Positions 11,900-23,557 are shown, numbered from the stretch's first letter. The stretch is 64,000 nucleotides of DNA from Lucifuga dentata (GCA_014773175.1 VXCM01001015.1:1-64000), one strand, 5' to 3'. Made by a program: numbers and translations. Notes: generated by a model from the sequence alone, not told the origin.

Positions 11900-11900
<1 letters not shown>
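10831..11900. other. Intergenic, no recognised feature
   Basis: Non-coding. A short duplicated phrase AGAGTGGCCAACC occurs twice at 11281-11307. The two ORFs overlapping here on opposite strands show no family features. Confidence 0.5.
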
Positions 11901-11953
<53 letters not shown>

Positions 11954-12310
11954 TTTATTTGTTGGTGTCTTTCATAACACTCAAGGACACTGTACAGTAC
12001 AACAAATAAAACAAAACAGTATAAGTAATAGATAATAATAAAAGTTGATTTATAAAGCATAGGCTAATTTAAACAAGTGTGTTTTAGTCTATGATTTGAA
12101 ATGTATGATGGAGTCCAGCTGGCGGATGTGAAGTGGAAGTGAGTTCCAGCATTTGGGTGCAGAGCAGCTGAAAGCTTTGGCACCCATGTGTTTAGTCTGA
12201 AAGTTGGAACGGACAGTAGGGCAGCTGAAGAGGATTGCAGAGAATGAGAAGGAGTGTAGGGATGGAGGAGCTCTGAAAGGTATTGGGGGGAAGGAAACTT
12301 CTTCCGACAT
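11901..12310 (-). mobile_element. L2-like LINE 3' end with (ATT)n tail
   Basis: Minus-strand C-terminus of a LINE reverse transcriptase ORF: SFSFSAILFSCPTVRSNFQT, AFSCSAPKCWNSLPLHIRQL and DSIIHFKS, then the 3' UTR. The phrase APKLWNSLPxxIRxxxSxxxFK is typical of L2/Rex-type fish LINEs. The (AAT)n microsatellite at 11901-11952 sits at the 3' end and reads as (ATT)n in the element's sense, so it is probably its tail. The copy is severely 5'-truncated near 12310. Confidence 0.75.
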
Positions 12311-12409
12311 TTTCAGAGCTCCACCAGCAGCTCACTGTGCTGAGGGCAGACCGCAGCCAGCCAGGTAGGAAGGAAGGCCCGCCTACAGCCAGATGATTGA
12401 CAGCTTGGC

Positions 12410-12902
12410 CCACAAAAATATATCCAAGAATATATCAGAGAATATATCCAAGAATATAAAGAAGAATATAAATGAAAAACAATATGGAAATAATTATAAA
12501 AAAATAAAAATAAATAAATGAAACTATATAAACATAAATAAATAGAAAAAAATTTTAAAAAAATATATAAGGAAATTAACAGAAATTTAAATGGAAACAT
12601 AAATATATATATAAATATATAGAGAGAAATAAATACAGAAATGAATAAATATTTACAGAAATAAATGAGCAAATGTGAAAATAAATAAAAATGTTCATAA
12701 TTATTCTTTTTTATATTTTTTTAATTTATCTTTATATTTTCACATTTATTCATTTATTCTTTTATTTAGTCCTCTTTATTTCCACATTTATTTGTTCTTT
12801 TATTATTCCTCTTTATATTTCCCCATTATTTGTTCTTTTATTTATTCCTCTTTATATTTCTACATTTATTATTCTTTTATTTTTAATTTTGGAACAGTGG
12901 GC
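12410..12902. repeat. AT-rich inverted minisatellite
   Basis: The left half (12420-12690) is A-rich with words such as GAATATAAAGAAGAATATAA and AAATAAATACAGAAATG. The right half (12700-12890) is its T-rich counterpart, built from about four units of 38-39 bp of the form TCCTCTTTATATTTCCACAT with TTATTTGTTCTTTTA. The centre is near 12690-12710. The outer ends GCCCAC (about 12411) and GTGGGC (about 12897) are complementary. Opposite strands therefore give long hydrophobic pseudo-ORFs. It could be a MITE-like palindrome or an inverted satellite. Confidence 0.65.
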
Positions 12903-15900
12903 ATTCCATCGCAACAAACATGCTTGCAGGCAAAAAATATACTGAAAACGTGTGAGCATGCTACATGAAAAGCAGACCTATTTTTCCTCATATGCCCTTC
13001 ATATTACCCAATGACACATGCATTGTATTTTGAACTGATAAATCATTTAAAATAGATATCAATGGTCAGTGCTACAGATTTATTACAGCAATATCTATCT
13101 GCAAGTCCTTTGTGTTCTATATCGGTAACTGAGCAGTAGAATACAGATTAATGGATTTAAGATTTTCAATACTATAACATTTTCTTTTCATTTTGCATTA
13201 ACTTTCTGTCTTTGTAAACTATATATTTTCTTTTTCTTACAGTATGCTCAGCTGATTCTGTTTTCCTTTTCTTTCTCTAATATGCCCTCTTATAAAATTC
13301 ACCATCTCTTTTCCTTTCCCTTTTTCCATGCTATCATTTTTTTTTTCTGTCAGTCTTATTGTTGTGCCCTTGGCTTTCATTTCTCTGAGGCTTTGATGGG
13401 TGCTCTGATGGTAAAATGATTGACTAGCTGAACTGATTTCCACACACTAATCATGACAACATCACAGCTTAGTCGATTTCAATTCACATCACATCAAAGC
13501 AGTGGAACGTGAAAAAATGCCAAAAGACATTTTCCTCCATAACTGATTGAAAAATATTGTGCTTTGTCAGTATCATGTACAGCAAAACTTCAATTAAATA
13601 TAGATAGACCTTAACATTCTCAACATTTTGGGGCATTTTACTTCTGCTTCTTGCTGCTTTTTCTCTTTTTAAACTGGCATTAACTACAGCTGCATTATTT
13701 ACCTTTGGCCATTGTCACAACAGAAAAACAAAACTGACAGATTTAATACTGTCTCATCAAGTTGTCATGACTAAAATGTTAGCCAGCAAACAATTGCCAT
13801 CTTAAACATTCAACAGACATTGAGCAATAGTAGTCGATGAGATCAGATGATTCATGCTGAAGGAAACTGTTGTGCCATGTTGCTCAAACAATACACACTA
13901 TAAGGTGATACAGCTAGGTAAAGCTAGGCATAAAAACTACCTGAACAAAGCTATATTAAAGAGATGAATAAAACTATTAGAAAAAGGGGTGCTGACAGAA
14001 AAAGGTCTGGGAACCACTTACAACTTGTTTTCATGTGCTAAATACTCATTTCCAAGCCCAATGAACTGAATTTGATGTGGAAAACTTATGGAATCCCCCT
14101 CAGTACTATACTTGCAGGCCTGTGGCCAAGGACAGAGTGCAAAAGTTTAAGATTCCATAAAGTCTTGCTGTTTTTAACCCGCATCTTACAGTTCATTTAG
14201 GCTTGGATATTCCCCTTCTCTAATTCTCTTCTGCTCTCGTCTCCCTCTCATTTTCTCCACGTATGACTAAACTAATAACAACAGCATTCCCCCAATTTAT
14301 CTTCTCGCAAGGGGAAAAAAAAGAACATTAAACTTAATATCCATGTCTTTAACTGACAGGCAAAAGGCCAGTGTTTTACCTCTAAGCCTGATGCTAATCA
14401 TGATGACAATATTAAAAAAAAAAAAAAAAAANAAAAAAAAAAAAAAAAAATGCACAAGATCCTCACAGCAGCCCTGTCATCTCTGACATTTCCCATTTTC
14501 CATCTTGTTATCTGCAGCCTTCTGTTGACATTCCCATAGCCTCACGTGCAGCGCCAGAAACAGTCGAAGGAGGCTCTAAAAATAGCAACAGCACAATGCT
14601 CTGTGTGCCCAATATGAGTGAGCACGTTTTTAATATCTCCTCATTAAATATGCATGGGATTAATACTCTAGACTCCACTGTTTATTGAGTGAGAGGCATT
14701 GTTTTGAAATTCATCTACCCTGCACCCACCTCCTAAATCAATTGTTTTCAAGTTCAGTACATGTAGATGGATAATGTTTGACTGAATGACATGTATGTAG
14801 GGTCGAAACAGATAAAATATGTTGAATATAACAATGTAATAATATAATACAGACCTTACACAGAGTACTTACTGTTTCATACAGTATATTTATCACTACA
14901 AAGTAAAGCATGAACTCCAGCAGTCTCCACCTTCCTTCATAAATACATCCCATTTTTTCCTGCTACAATATTGTTTCTTGGTAACATTAATTAGCATAAC
15001 AGTAACTACAGTTATTCACCCTAATACATAATTTGATTGATAGGTCAGATACCAGAATATAACTCCTTCAACTTAATACAAAAAAGGAGGTGCATTTACT
15101 CTCAAATATGCATTGTTAATGACTTCAGCCATGGCTAAGAGGGAGATAGTCTTGCTATCAGTGTCAAATGATGCACAGCAGACCTGCAGCCAGGAAATAT
15201 TCTGTGTCTGTCACATACATGCACAACTTTCTCTGTTCAGATCTCTATTTCACACAGTTGTCTCGATGTTCTCACAGAGACATTGCTGTGTCTCTGTCTC
15301 TTCATTCAGGAATCTGTTAAAATCAAAATTCTAACTACCCTGTGCAGGTGTTATTTAATTGTAGTTATCAGTTACGACTCCACAGCCAGGGCAGCATATG
15401 CTATATCATCAGATCTGCAAAACCTCTTTTATTTGATGATGCCCATTTGGCTGTAGAAGGCTTCCATCATCAATTGTCATTTGATAATTTCTAAGACGTT
15501 GCCAAATCTGTGGTAAGATAGGCATGAATGTTACCAGGCAGATAAAATCCCTTCGCTGCATTGGCTCCAGTGACAGCCTCCATAATCCTAAGGGACAGGC
15601 GTTGCCATGACAACAGCTTGCCCTGAGCTGAGCTGGCAGAGCATACAAACAAATGATTACGAGTAAAAAAACAAAAAAACAAAAACCTGTTTGTGCCAGA
15701 TATGTGCATAACGGGCAGTCACAACATTCTGCTTTCCCTCTGTTCTGTAGAAGCAAGGCAAAATGTGTGAAAGTTCGAGTCCATTTTAAACAAGACACGA
15801 GTACCCAAGGCAAGTACCACACACGGCACTGACCTTGGATCTATTTGGAACCAACTTTGCACAGGAGTTGTGGGTCATCACTGCATTGTGGAAAAGCTAA

Positions 15901-16049
15901 TAATAGAGTAATCCTACAAGCAGCAAGGCCAACAATGTCTGACATGGTGCTTTTAACATCAGTTCACACTGAAGCTAAAGGAAAGAAATGATTCTGCTGA
16001 ATGACCAAAAGTTCAGGCGCCCACTATAGATGTACAGTAACAATACATG
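12903..16049. other. Intergenic; poly-A/N join at 14414-14450
   Basis: Mostly unique-looking AT-rich sequence. The only structural items are an A run with N at 14432 and short T runs. The minus ORF 15409-15822 (137 codons) has no domain features I recognise and is interrupted by lysine- and phenylalanine-rich low complexity; it is not called. Confidence 0.5.
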
Positions 16050-16280
16050 TACAGTTGTGGGAAAAAGTTAGTGAAGCCTTTGGAATTAAGTAGCTATATT
16101 TCTGCATTAACTCTTAGTCAAATTGTGATCTAATCTTCATAATAATTGCATAATAAACACATTCTACCTAAACTAATGAGACAAAATTTTGTAACAAAAT
16201 TAGAGACATTTGAGACAAAACTACTAATTTTGATTAGTAATTAATCCACATAAACTCAAATTCCAAATAACTGAAAAACT
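16050..16280 (+). mobile_element. Tc1-like transposon, 5' end fragment
   Basis: Begins with TACAGTTGTGGGAAAAAGTT at 16050, a fish Tc1 terminal repeat, followed by the internal words GGAATTAAGTAGCTAT, TTTCTGCATTAACTC and GATCTAATCTTCATAA. The same words in the same order occur in the element at 9185. Similarity fades by the T run at 16279. No transposase and no matching right end was found. Confidence 0.7.
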
Positions 16281-17453
16281 TTTTTTTTTTTTTTCCAAAT
16301 ACGTGGTTATTTATTGTAATCTGTGTTGTTCCTACTGAGTCCTCACCTCTTAAGAAATATAAGAACTCTGAGCTTGCAGTACCCCAGAGAGTTATGCTGA
16401 CATCACTTTTAAATTAAGACAGATGAGATCTTTTTTTTTCCATGAAAATATGTAATATATGGAAACTACCATGTGTGTTTTTTATAGTGTAACAGAATTT
16501 TTTTTATACCATTTTTATAACTTTGCAGTTGCAGTTCTAAGCAAGGATTAATGGGACAATAAGCAGTATAAGATAATATGCAAGACAACAGATTCTGGGG
16601 GTGTCTTTTCTCAGGGTGGGCTGGGAGGCACCCACAAATATAACTAGAGCATTAAGCCCAGTCAGAGGAAACCTAGACACTCTTACCTTAAGGTGATCAA
16701 CACTTAGCTTCCCTGCATCACTGCTACATCCTACTGTTGTTGTTGTTTTTTTTTTTATTTCTTGTCATAAAAGTTTATATTTTGGAGCTTTTTTAGTTGG
16801 CTTCCCATGATAAACTGCACACATTTTTTTAAAAAAATGAGAGTGTCAGTGTCTTTGTGAAACTATTTTGGGAGCCACAAGTCACCAAAGCATGTTTCCT
16901 TGGAAAGCTCAGGCTGCCAGGGTAATTTAAGTTTCAACAACCAGCTCTCATATTTACGTTTGTGATGGAGGAGCATTTAATCATAGAGGCATTATAAGTC
17001 CTTCTCTCTGGACTCATATCCTCACAGAGTTGTATCTTCCAGGAACATATCAAATTAGCATCCCTGCCCACAGGCACCACAGGGAAAACACTAGACTGTC
17101 TGTAATGTGGGATCCAGGAGCTGTCTGACAAAGCCCAAAGGGCCAAGTAGCCTTTACTGCCTTTGGTTAGAGGTTTCAGAGAGCATGTGGGAAAGAGAGA
17201 ATGAGAGTGGGTGGACAGTTTCATCAGTGCAAAGACAGAGAGAAAGCAAGGTGTTCTCCCAGATAGTTCAGGGGGATGATGGTGACTTAAAGAAGGGCAG
17301 AGTTGAACTGATTAGTTAATGTGAGAAAAAGCAAACCTAAGGACCTTAACAGACATTCAATCCCACACATTCTCCTACAGCCATGTCTGTGAATACAAAT
17401 AGGATTTGAAACTACATGCATAACAGTAAAATTAGTACAAAAGCCAGTCACAT
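16281..17453. other. Intergenic, no secure feature
   Basis: A 96-codon minus frame (16934-17224) contains FPVVPVGRDANLICSWKIQL. It reads like a degraded coding remnant but I cannot name a family. The rest is AT-rich. Confidence 0.4.
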
Positions 17454-18190
17454 CCAATCAAGTCAAGTCAAATCAAATTATTTATAAGCACATTTAAAAA
17501 CAACAAGGTTCACTGAAGTGCTGTACAATTATAAAACACAAATACAAATAAATGAAACTACTAGAGAAATAAAACACAATAAAACACCAAAGACAACCAT
17601 AAAACATGATGCTTAGACGCAACAGAGCAGAAGTCAAATTTCAGTCTGGTTGTAAAAGGCCAAGGAGAATAAATAAGCTAGCCGCAATTTAAAAGTCAGC
17701 AATGTTGCTGCAGTGTGAATGTAGAGGGGTATTCCAAAGTTTTGGAGCTGCTACCTCAAAGGCACGGTCTCTCTTATGCTTTAGTCTGGACCTGGGAAAG
17801 ACCAGAAGCATCTGATCAGCAGACCTGAGTGACGTAGAGGGAGTGTGGGGACATAAAAGTTCTGAGAGGTATGGTAGTGCAAACCTATTCAGTGATTTTA
17901 AAAAAAACAACAACAAAAAAACAGTAAAATATTAAAATCAATCCTGTAGCGAACTGGAAGCCAGTGGAAAGACATGAGTATGGGGGAGAAGTGGTTTCGC
18001 TTGCATGTGCCCATCAGGAGCCAAGCTGCAGCATTCTGGACTGACTGCAGACGATTGATGGATGATTAGTTGATTCCAACATACAGAGAGTTGCAGTAGT
18101 CAAGTCTAGATGAAACAAATGCATGAATCACCTTCTCAAAATCAGAAAAACAGGGAAGAGGTTTGACTTTTGTTAACAACATGCAAGAGG
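17454..18190 (-). mobile_element. L2/Rex-type LINE, 3' half, degenerate
   Basis: Minus-strand LINE reverse transcriptase C-terminal region with, in order, RLDYCNS (about 18085-18105), QNAAAWL (18030), FHWLPVRYRIDF (17945-17980), LPYLSELLCPHTPS (17840-17880), KRDRAFEVAAPKLWN (17720-17770) and the 3' UTR. These are the conserved C-terminal motifs of L2-like elements. Frameshifts near 17700 and 17935 (an added A run) interrupt it. The 3' end carries a short TGACT-type tail (AATCAAGTCAAGTCAAATCA on the plus strand, 17456-17475), normal for these LINEs. Confidence 0.85.
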
Positions 18191-18890
18191 TCATGTCAAT
18201 TATTCAAGAAGCCTGGGTTTCTAATTATGTATACGTGTCATCAAGTATACATATGAGATATCTGCATTATTAAAATTATAACATCAGAAATATAAAAAAT
18301 TGGGCTGAGATTTTTTATTAGTTTATGTATTTTATTGCTGGTGAAACGTACATTCCTGCTAATGGACACAAATTCATCCCTACTATGATCTAAAAACTGT
18401 TGCCTTATCTTACTATAATGCCAGTAATTCTGCTGTCTGTCTGTCTGTGGCACGCATATCTCGAGAACGTGGTGCTGTATGAAGCTGAAATTCGGCAAGT
18501 ATAACGCTTGAGACCCAAGGATGTGCGTTTTCCGTGTGTGAAGGTGTTTGGTTGAGCGGTTCTCGAATTCATGCCAGTAAAAAATAGTCCGTGCGTGGAA
18601 GAATACGCGGCAGCAGGACATGCTCTGGGCACAACAGCACTTCGCTCTGCAGGAGTCGGCCGTCGGGTACTAACGGTCACTGCACTTTTTCCTCAATGCA
18701 GATGTAGACTGTCTAATATCGCCAGACTTAGGTTATCCAACTTTACAAAGGACATTTCTTGCTTTTGCATATTTCTATAGGCTATTTTTTTGTTTTCCTG
18801 TTTGTGATAATAGTAGCACTACAGTAGTGCATGTGCACATGCACAATTACATATCGAAACTGGCCAGCTTCAACTGTAATGAAATGAATT

Positions 18891-18917
18891 GTCTCTCCGT
18901 CTGGCAGACGGAGAGAC
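18891..18917. repeat. Perfect 13-bp palindrome in copy A
   Basis: GTCTCTCCGTCTG, one central G, then CAGACGGAGAGAC. Exact complementarity with a one-base centre. The equivalent place in copy B was not found. Confidence 0.9.
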
Positions 18918-19112
18918 AGACAGTTAGTGAGACAAAAATGATGAAAGAAGGATATGGGCTTTGCAGGATCTCTCTCTCTTTCTTTTTCTGCTGAGGACCT
19001 TGGTATGCTAACAAGTTTACCTTAGTGGAGAAACCGACTGCGCATTTTACAGCACAGTAAAGGGTTGGTTGTCTGCATGCATTGGTCATTCAGTACTAAC
19101 GGTCTTTGTCCC

Positions 19113-19159
<47 letters not shown>
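19113..19159. repeat. (TTA)n microsatellite in repeat copy A
   Basis: About 15 ATT units; copy B has a longer tract at the same internal position. Confidence 0.9.
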
Positions 19160-19160
<1 letters not shown>

Positions 19161-19765
19161 AAACCTTAATTATCTAATTTACTCATGTTAATCCAGGTTT
19201 TGTAATCAGGAGCTTTCACCTTACTTAAGAGGCACCAATTATTAAAATATTAAAAATCTGGATTCAGTATGTTTTGAACAAACATACCAAATCCTGGAGT
19301 ACATGGTTCATGGATACATCTTAACTATAATCTGAACTATAAAGACAGAAATCTCTGTCTGTGGCACCAACATCTCTAGAACCCAGCTCTATATGAAGTT
19401 GATATTCAGCAGGTTTATTGCTCAGGACCCAAGGACGTGCAATGTCACATGGTGAAGTTGTTTGGATGAGTGGTTCTCAAACTGAACAGTGCCTGTAAAA
19501 AGTAGTCTGCGTGGCATGAAGATACCCTCCAGACGCGGCAGCATATGCTCTGCTCCACGGGCACTAATAGCAGGCTGGGCGCACACCACAAAGTCCGGCC
19601 CAGTCCGAACATGCTCCAGGCAATGGCAGAATATGCTCTGGGTGCAACAGCATACAGTATATGCTCCACTCCACAGGCATTTATGGCAGGCTGTGGAGCA
19701 CACCATATATGCCAGCCCAGTCCAAGCATGCACGTTTTCAATGGGCACTGCACTAGTATCATTAA

Positions 19766-20293
19766 ATCATGCAACATATCACATTTATCATCTTTCTCAA
19801 TTTATTTTTGGTGCTGTACATTAGCATGAAATTATTTATTCTTTGAGGACAGGAATGAAGGTTCATGATTCACTTTGATTTTCATGTTTCACACATGAGA
19901 AGTGACACAGAAAATGATGCAAAGTCACATTTAAAGGACCACCTGGTCACTTTGCATGTTTGAGCCCAATAAATACTACTCATATATATTACGTTATTGC
20001 CAACCAGTTTCCAAAACATAAAACCATATTTTAGTTTTTGTGTTATTTTGCCAAATTCCCTAATCTTTCAAAATCAAATGTTCAGGCAATACACCTACCT
20101 TAAAATTCAATGTTTCAGCTGCTAAGTTTATGTATGATTATCGAAGGCACACTGTCATTTTAATTTCCTAGGAAAAGTCTTCTCCTGGGACTATATTCCC
20201 TGGTGAAGACATACATTTTCTCCTGGGTAACTGTTGAATACATGTGGAAACACTAAAACTGCATTACTTCAACAAAAAATTTAATATATGTCC

Positions 20294-20352
<59 letters not shown>

Positions 20353-20354
20353 TN

Positions 20355-20411
<57 letters not shown>

Positions 20412-21205
20412 TGTGTGTCCTATTTGCTGTGATAGATTGCCTATTTCAAGTTTCTACAAGTTGATTTAATTGCATTTTGGAATGAACTGAAACCAATGCT
20501 AATCTGGAAGGTAGGGAAAAAAATGCAAAATTTACAGGTCTAGTAGTATGTTTGGGAAAATGGTTGGCAGTAATGTAATGTGTATGCTGGTTGTATATAA
20601 TATATGCAAACATGGAAAACCGGGGTGCTCCTTTAAGTCAGGGTTTGCTTTTTCCATAAATAATAAAATAAATAATAAATACTAAAAAACCCTGATATGC
20701 AAGAAAAAGAAAAGAATATTGAGCCATGCTTGCTGATGTTTTGTTGCAAGTGGTACGACTCCTCCCCTTGTTCCTCTCACTCAATGTCTTGTTCTCTCAT
20801 TGGCTGTAGTTTATTGCTGCGATCATTGTCATCACAACCTATTTCACAGTACAGGATTTGGACTTCCATTAGCCTGCTTGATATTCATCAAGCATGTTTG
20901 ATGCATTAGTGCCTCTCTCAGATTGCATCTTTGAGAACTTCACACATAGCATTAGCATGTGCTTTAGCTCATTTGCCTTTGATCTGGGGCTTTTGTCAGT
21001 GATAACTACCAACTGGTAGCAGATGGAAAATCTTGTGCTCTATCCTTTATTTGTTTGCTTTTAATCATGTATTTTGTTGTGTCATATCCTAGACTACATT
21101 ACTATCCCATTGTACAACTGTGTTCCTTATTAACTCCCAAAATATTGTTTTGTTTCACATTTTCTGTTTCATGCTCTAATGTACACAAATACGCAAAGAT
21201 AGCAT
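19766..21205. other. Between repeat copy A and the hAT element
   Basis: Non-coding; holds only the TA/CA microsatellite with an N join at 20296-20416. No coding signal. Confidence 0.5.
20296..20418. repeat. (TA)n(CA)n microsatellite duplicated at an N join
   Basis: The 58 bases ending CACGTGT at 20353 are repeated exactly after N (20354) from 20355. The apparent double array is probably one array. Confidence 0.85.
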
Positions 21206-21213
21206 CTTACTAT
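21206..21213. repeat. Target site duplication CTTACTAT (left)
   Basis: Exact match to 22729-22736 on the other side of the hAT element. Confidence 0.9.
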
Positions 21214-21372
21214 TAGGGATGCGCCAATCCGATATTCAGTATCTGTACCAATACTGGCCAAAATCACTGGATCGGATATCGGATGAAATAAAAATATAAT
21301 CTAATTTGATCCATAAACTCAAACTATCATGTAAATGCTTAATTACATTTCCAACGATTATGCTGTGAAGAG

Positions 21373-21413
21373 GGGGGGGGGGGNNNNNNNNNNNNNNNNN
21401 NNNNNNNNNNNNN

Positions 21414-21458
<45 letters not shown>
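21373..21458. other. 30-N gap inside a poly-G run
   Basis: N at 21384-21413 flanked by 11 and about 45 G. A sequencing or assembly gap of unknown true size; the G run may be a low-quality artefact. Confidence 0.9.
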
Positions 21459-21459
<1 letters not shown>

Positions 21460-21530
21460 GTCTCGGTCACAACATAGAGTGGCTTGTGTCATGTGAACAG
21501 CAGTTGCCCAGACATGTTTGCTGAGCGGTC

Positions 21531-22387
21531 ACCTTGTCAGCGGTGTGGAATTATTTTAAGCTAAAAGAAGAACAAGACAAAACGGCCGAGTGCAATTTAT
21601 GCAACGTGAGTGTTTCGAGGGGTGGCAGCAGCGTTAGAAACTTTAATACCACAAACCTAATCAAACACTTGCAAAAACACCACGGAAAGCACGACGACTT
21701 TCTAAAAGTAACTATGAGTGCGAAGAAGAGTGTGCCACAACAGACATTACGGGAAACATTTCAGAGGTGTGAGAAACTCCCTCCAGACTCTAACAAAGCC
21801 AAGCTAATAATGGAGTAAGTAGTTGAATTTGTTGTGTTGGATGATCAACCACTTTCCGTGGTTGAAAATGTGGGTTTTCGGCACTTAATTGAACATTTGG
21901 AGCCTCGCTACATGTTGCCAACCCGACATTTCATCTCCGAAGCGGCTATCCCAAGCAAGTACAAATTTGCAAATTCATTTTGAAGCTCTTGGCAAATGTT
22001 GCCATGGTAGTTTCACAACTAACATCTGGAGCTCAGAACGTGTGTCCAATGTCATTATTAAGTTTGACAGCACAGTGGATAGATGCACGTTTTACTTTGC
22101 AAAAAGCAGTGCTGCAGGCTAAGCAGTTTCACGGCTCACACACAGGAGACTACATTGCCACAGCAATGGAGGAGATGCTAAATGCATGGAAAATTGAGAA
22201 GAGTAAAGTCCATGTCATTTTGAGAGACAATGCCAGTAATGTTATAAAAGCCATGGATCGCCTTGGAATTGCCAGTTTGGGATGGTTTGCACATACGCTG
22301 TAACTCATTGTGAACGAGGGACTGCTGCCACAGCGTAATGTAAGTGATGCCCTGGCTATCGGCAGAAAAATTCATTTGTTCTTCTGA
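21531..22387 (+). pseudogene. hAT transposase (ZBED-like), truncated and frameshifted
   Basis: The N-terminal BED zinc finger is readable: SAVWNYFKLKEEQDKTAECN, then CNLC and HLQKHH as zinc ligands (21534-21690). An in-frame stop occurs at 21816-21818, after which VVEFVVLDDQPLSVVENVGF, HLIEHLEPRYMLPTRHFISE continue the family's linker. The frame shifts near 21980. The catalytic block reads TTNIWSS (family: TTDxWSS, so the first acidic residue appears as N), then LTAQWIDARFTLQKAV, HVILRDNASNVIKAMDRLG and WFAHTL (family: CFAHTL). A stop follows, then LIVNEGLLPQRNVSDALAIG, and similarity ends near 22380. The third catalytic acid and the C-terminal dimerisation domain are absent. Non-functional. 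Confidence 0.9.
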
Positions 22388-22728
22388 ATACTCAGATTTA
22401 AACTTTTGCACAAAGTGGCACTTAAAATTTCATTCTTGTTTATATGGTCCTGACCAATTAGAAATGCTACTCAAAGTTTTGTGTGAAAAAGTCTAAATAA
22501 AAAGAAGCAGCAGTATTGAGTAACTGAGTCGTGCTGTGGGCTATGAATTTCTTTCTTTAGGAGAGTAGAATATTTGTTTACAGTTTCAAAGTGCATCCAT
22601 ACAAATGCATTATTAAAAGCTTAATTGTTTAAGAGAGGGAAAAAGAGCGGATTGGTATCGGTATCGGCAGATACTCAAGGTTGTGGTATCGGTATCGGAC
22701 ATAAAAAAGTGGTATCGAGCCATCCCTA

Positions 22729-22736
22729 CTTACTAT
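22729..22736. repeat. Target site duplication CTTACTAT (right)
   Basis: Exact match to 21206-21213. It continues into TATAATGCCAGTAATTCTG of repeat copy B. Confidence 0.9.
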
Positions 22737-23340
22737 AATGCCAGTAATTCTGTCTGTCTGACTGTGGCACGGAGTATCTCGGGAACGTGGTGCTGTATGA
22801 AGCTGAAATTCGGCAGGTATAACGCTCGAGACCCAAGGATGTGCCTTTGCCGCGTGCGAAGTTGTTCAGTTGAGTGGTTCTCGAAATCATGCTGGTAAAA
22901 AATAGTCTGCGCGATACACTCCGGCCGCGGTGGAAGGATATGCTCTAGACTCAGTAGCATATGCTCGCTCTACGAGCATTCATGCGGAACGGGCACTGCA
23001 CTTTTTCCTCAATGCAGATTCAGACTGTCTAATATCACCAGACTTAGGCTGTCCAACTTTACTAAGGAAAGTTCTTACTTATTGCATATTTCTTTATTTT
23101 TATTTTATTTTTTATAAGCACAATAGTACCACGCACACGCCGCTTCAAAAAGTCACAGGGTCTCTTTCATTTCACCATATTTCCTTATGCTTGAAACGTA
23201 GATCGAAGGACGGGCTGTTTGTGCTGCTGCAGAGAAGAAGCGGTTCTGTAGCTGCAGCATGTCTTTTTTGCTCAGGTTCATGTGTTCACGTTGGGCAATG
23301 TGCTCGGGTCCATGAAACATTTCACCGTGAATTGAATAAA

Positions 23341-23342
<2 letters not shown>

Positions 23343-23382
<40 letters not shown>
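23343..23382. repeat. (CT)n microsatellite in repeat copy B
   Basis: Forty bases of CT alternation, absent at the matching place in copy A. Confidence 0.9.
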
Positions 23383-23384
<2 letters not shown>

Positions 23385-23552
23385 CTGCCTTGTGCTAAAA
23401 CGTTTAGTGGAGAAACCGACTGCACATTTTACATAAAGGGTTGTGCGTGTGCTGGTCATTCAATACTAACGGTCTTTGTCCCTTATTAATATTAATGTTA
23501 TTATTATATTATTATTAATGTTATTATTATTATGGTCTTTGTCCCTTATTGA

Positions 23553-23557
<5 letters not shown>

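Larger units (their letters stand above)
18407..19765 (+). repeat. Unclassified 1.36-kb composite repeat, copy A
   Basis: Colinear with copy B at 22729-24195. Order: unit 1 (18407-18770) with CTGTCTGTGGCACG, TCTCGAGAACGTGGTGCTGT, GAGACCCAAGGATGTGC and CACTGCACTTTTTCCTCAAT; a middle part with TTAGTGGAGAAACCGACTGC (19023), TACTAACGGTCTTTGTCCCT and (TTA)n at 19113-19159, then GAGGCACCAATTATTAAAAT; and unit 2 (19330-19765), a diverged relative of unit 1 in the same orientation (CTGTCTGTGGCACCA, CAGGACCCAAGGACGTGC, GGGCACTGCACTAGTAT). No transposase or RT was seen. Its minus frame TIFYWHEFENRSTKHLHTRK is conserved in copy B but may be a by-product of DNA similarity. Confidence 0.75.
21214..22728 (+). 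mobile_element. hAT-superfamily transposon with 8-bp TSD
   Basis: Ends TAGGGATG (21214) and CATCCCTA (22721-22728) are perfect inverses, extended imperfectly by the GATACC/GGTATC-rich subterminal sequence. The element is flanked by identical 8-bp target duplications CTTACTAT (21206-21213 and 22729-22736). It carries a broken BED-finger transposase on the plus strand and a 30-N gap in poly-G. At about 1.5 kb it is much shorter than an autonomous hAT, so the distal transposase half is deleted. Confidence 0.92.

Noticed and set aside
12313..12945. Long hydrophobic frames on both strands (looks like membrane proteins)
   Set aside because: They come from AT-rich minisatellite units (TTTATTT...) rich in Phe, Ile and Tyr codons; overlapping frames on both strands do the same.
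15409..15822. 137-codon minus frame
   Set aside because: No domain, no splice context, and low-complexity runs; length is compatible with chance for a 64-kb window.
16934..17224. Possible coding remnant (FPVVPVGRDANLICSWKIQL)
   Set aside because: Looks protein-like but I cannot place it in any family, and no splice or repeat context supports it.
18241..18621. 126-codon minus frame with a related frame in repeat copy B
   Set aside because: The similarity is explained by the DNA repeat; the frame crosses the repeat edge and the two copies have different ends.
22930..23436. 168-codon plus frame
   Set aside because: Extends through a (CT)n tract read as Leu-Ser repeats and non-homologous repeat sequence; not a gene.
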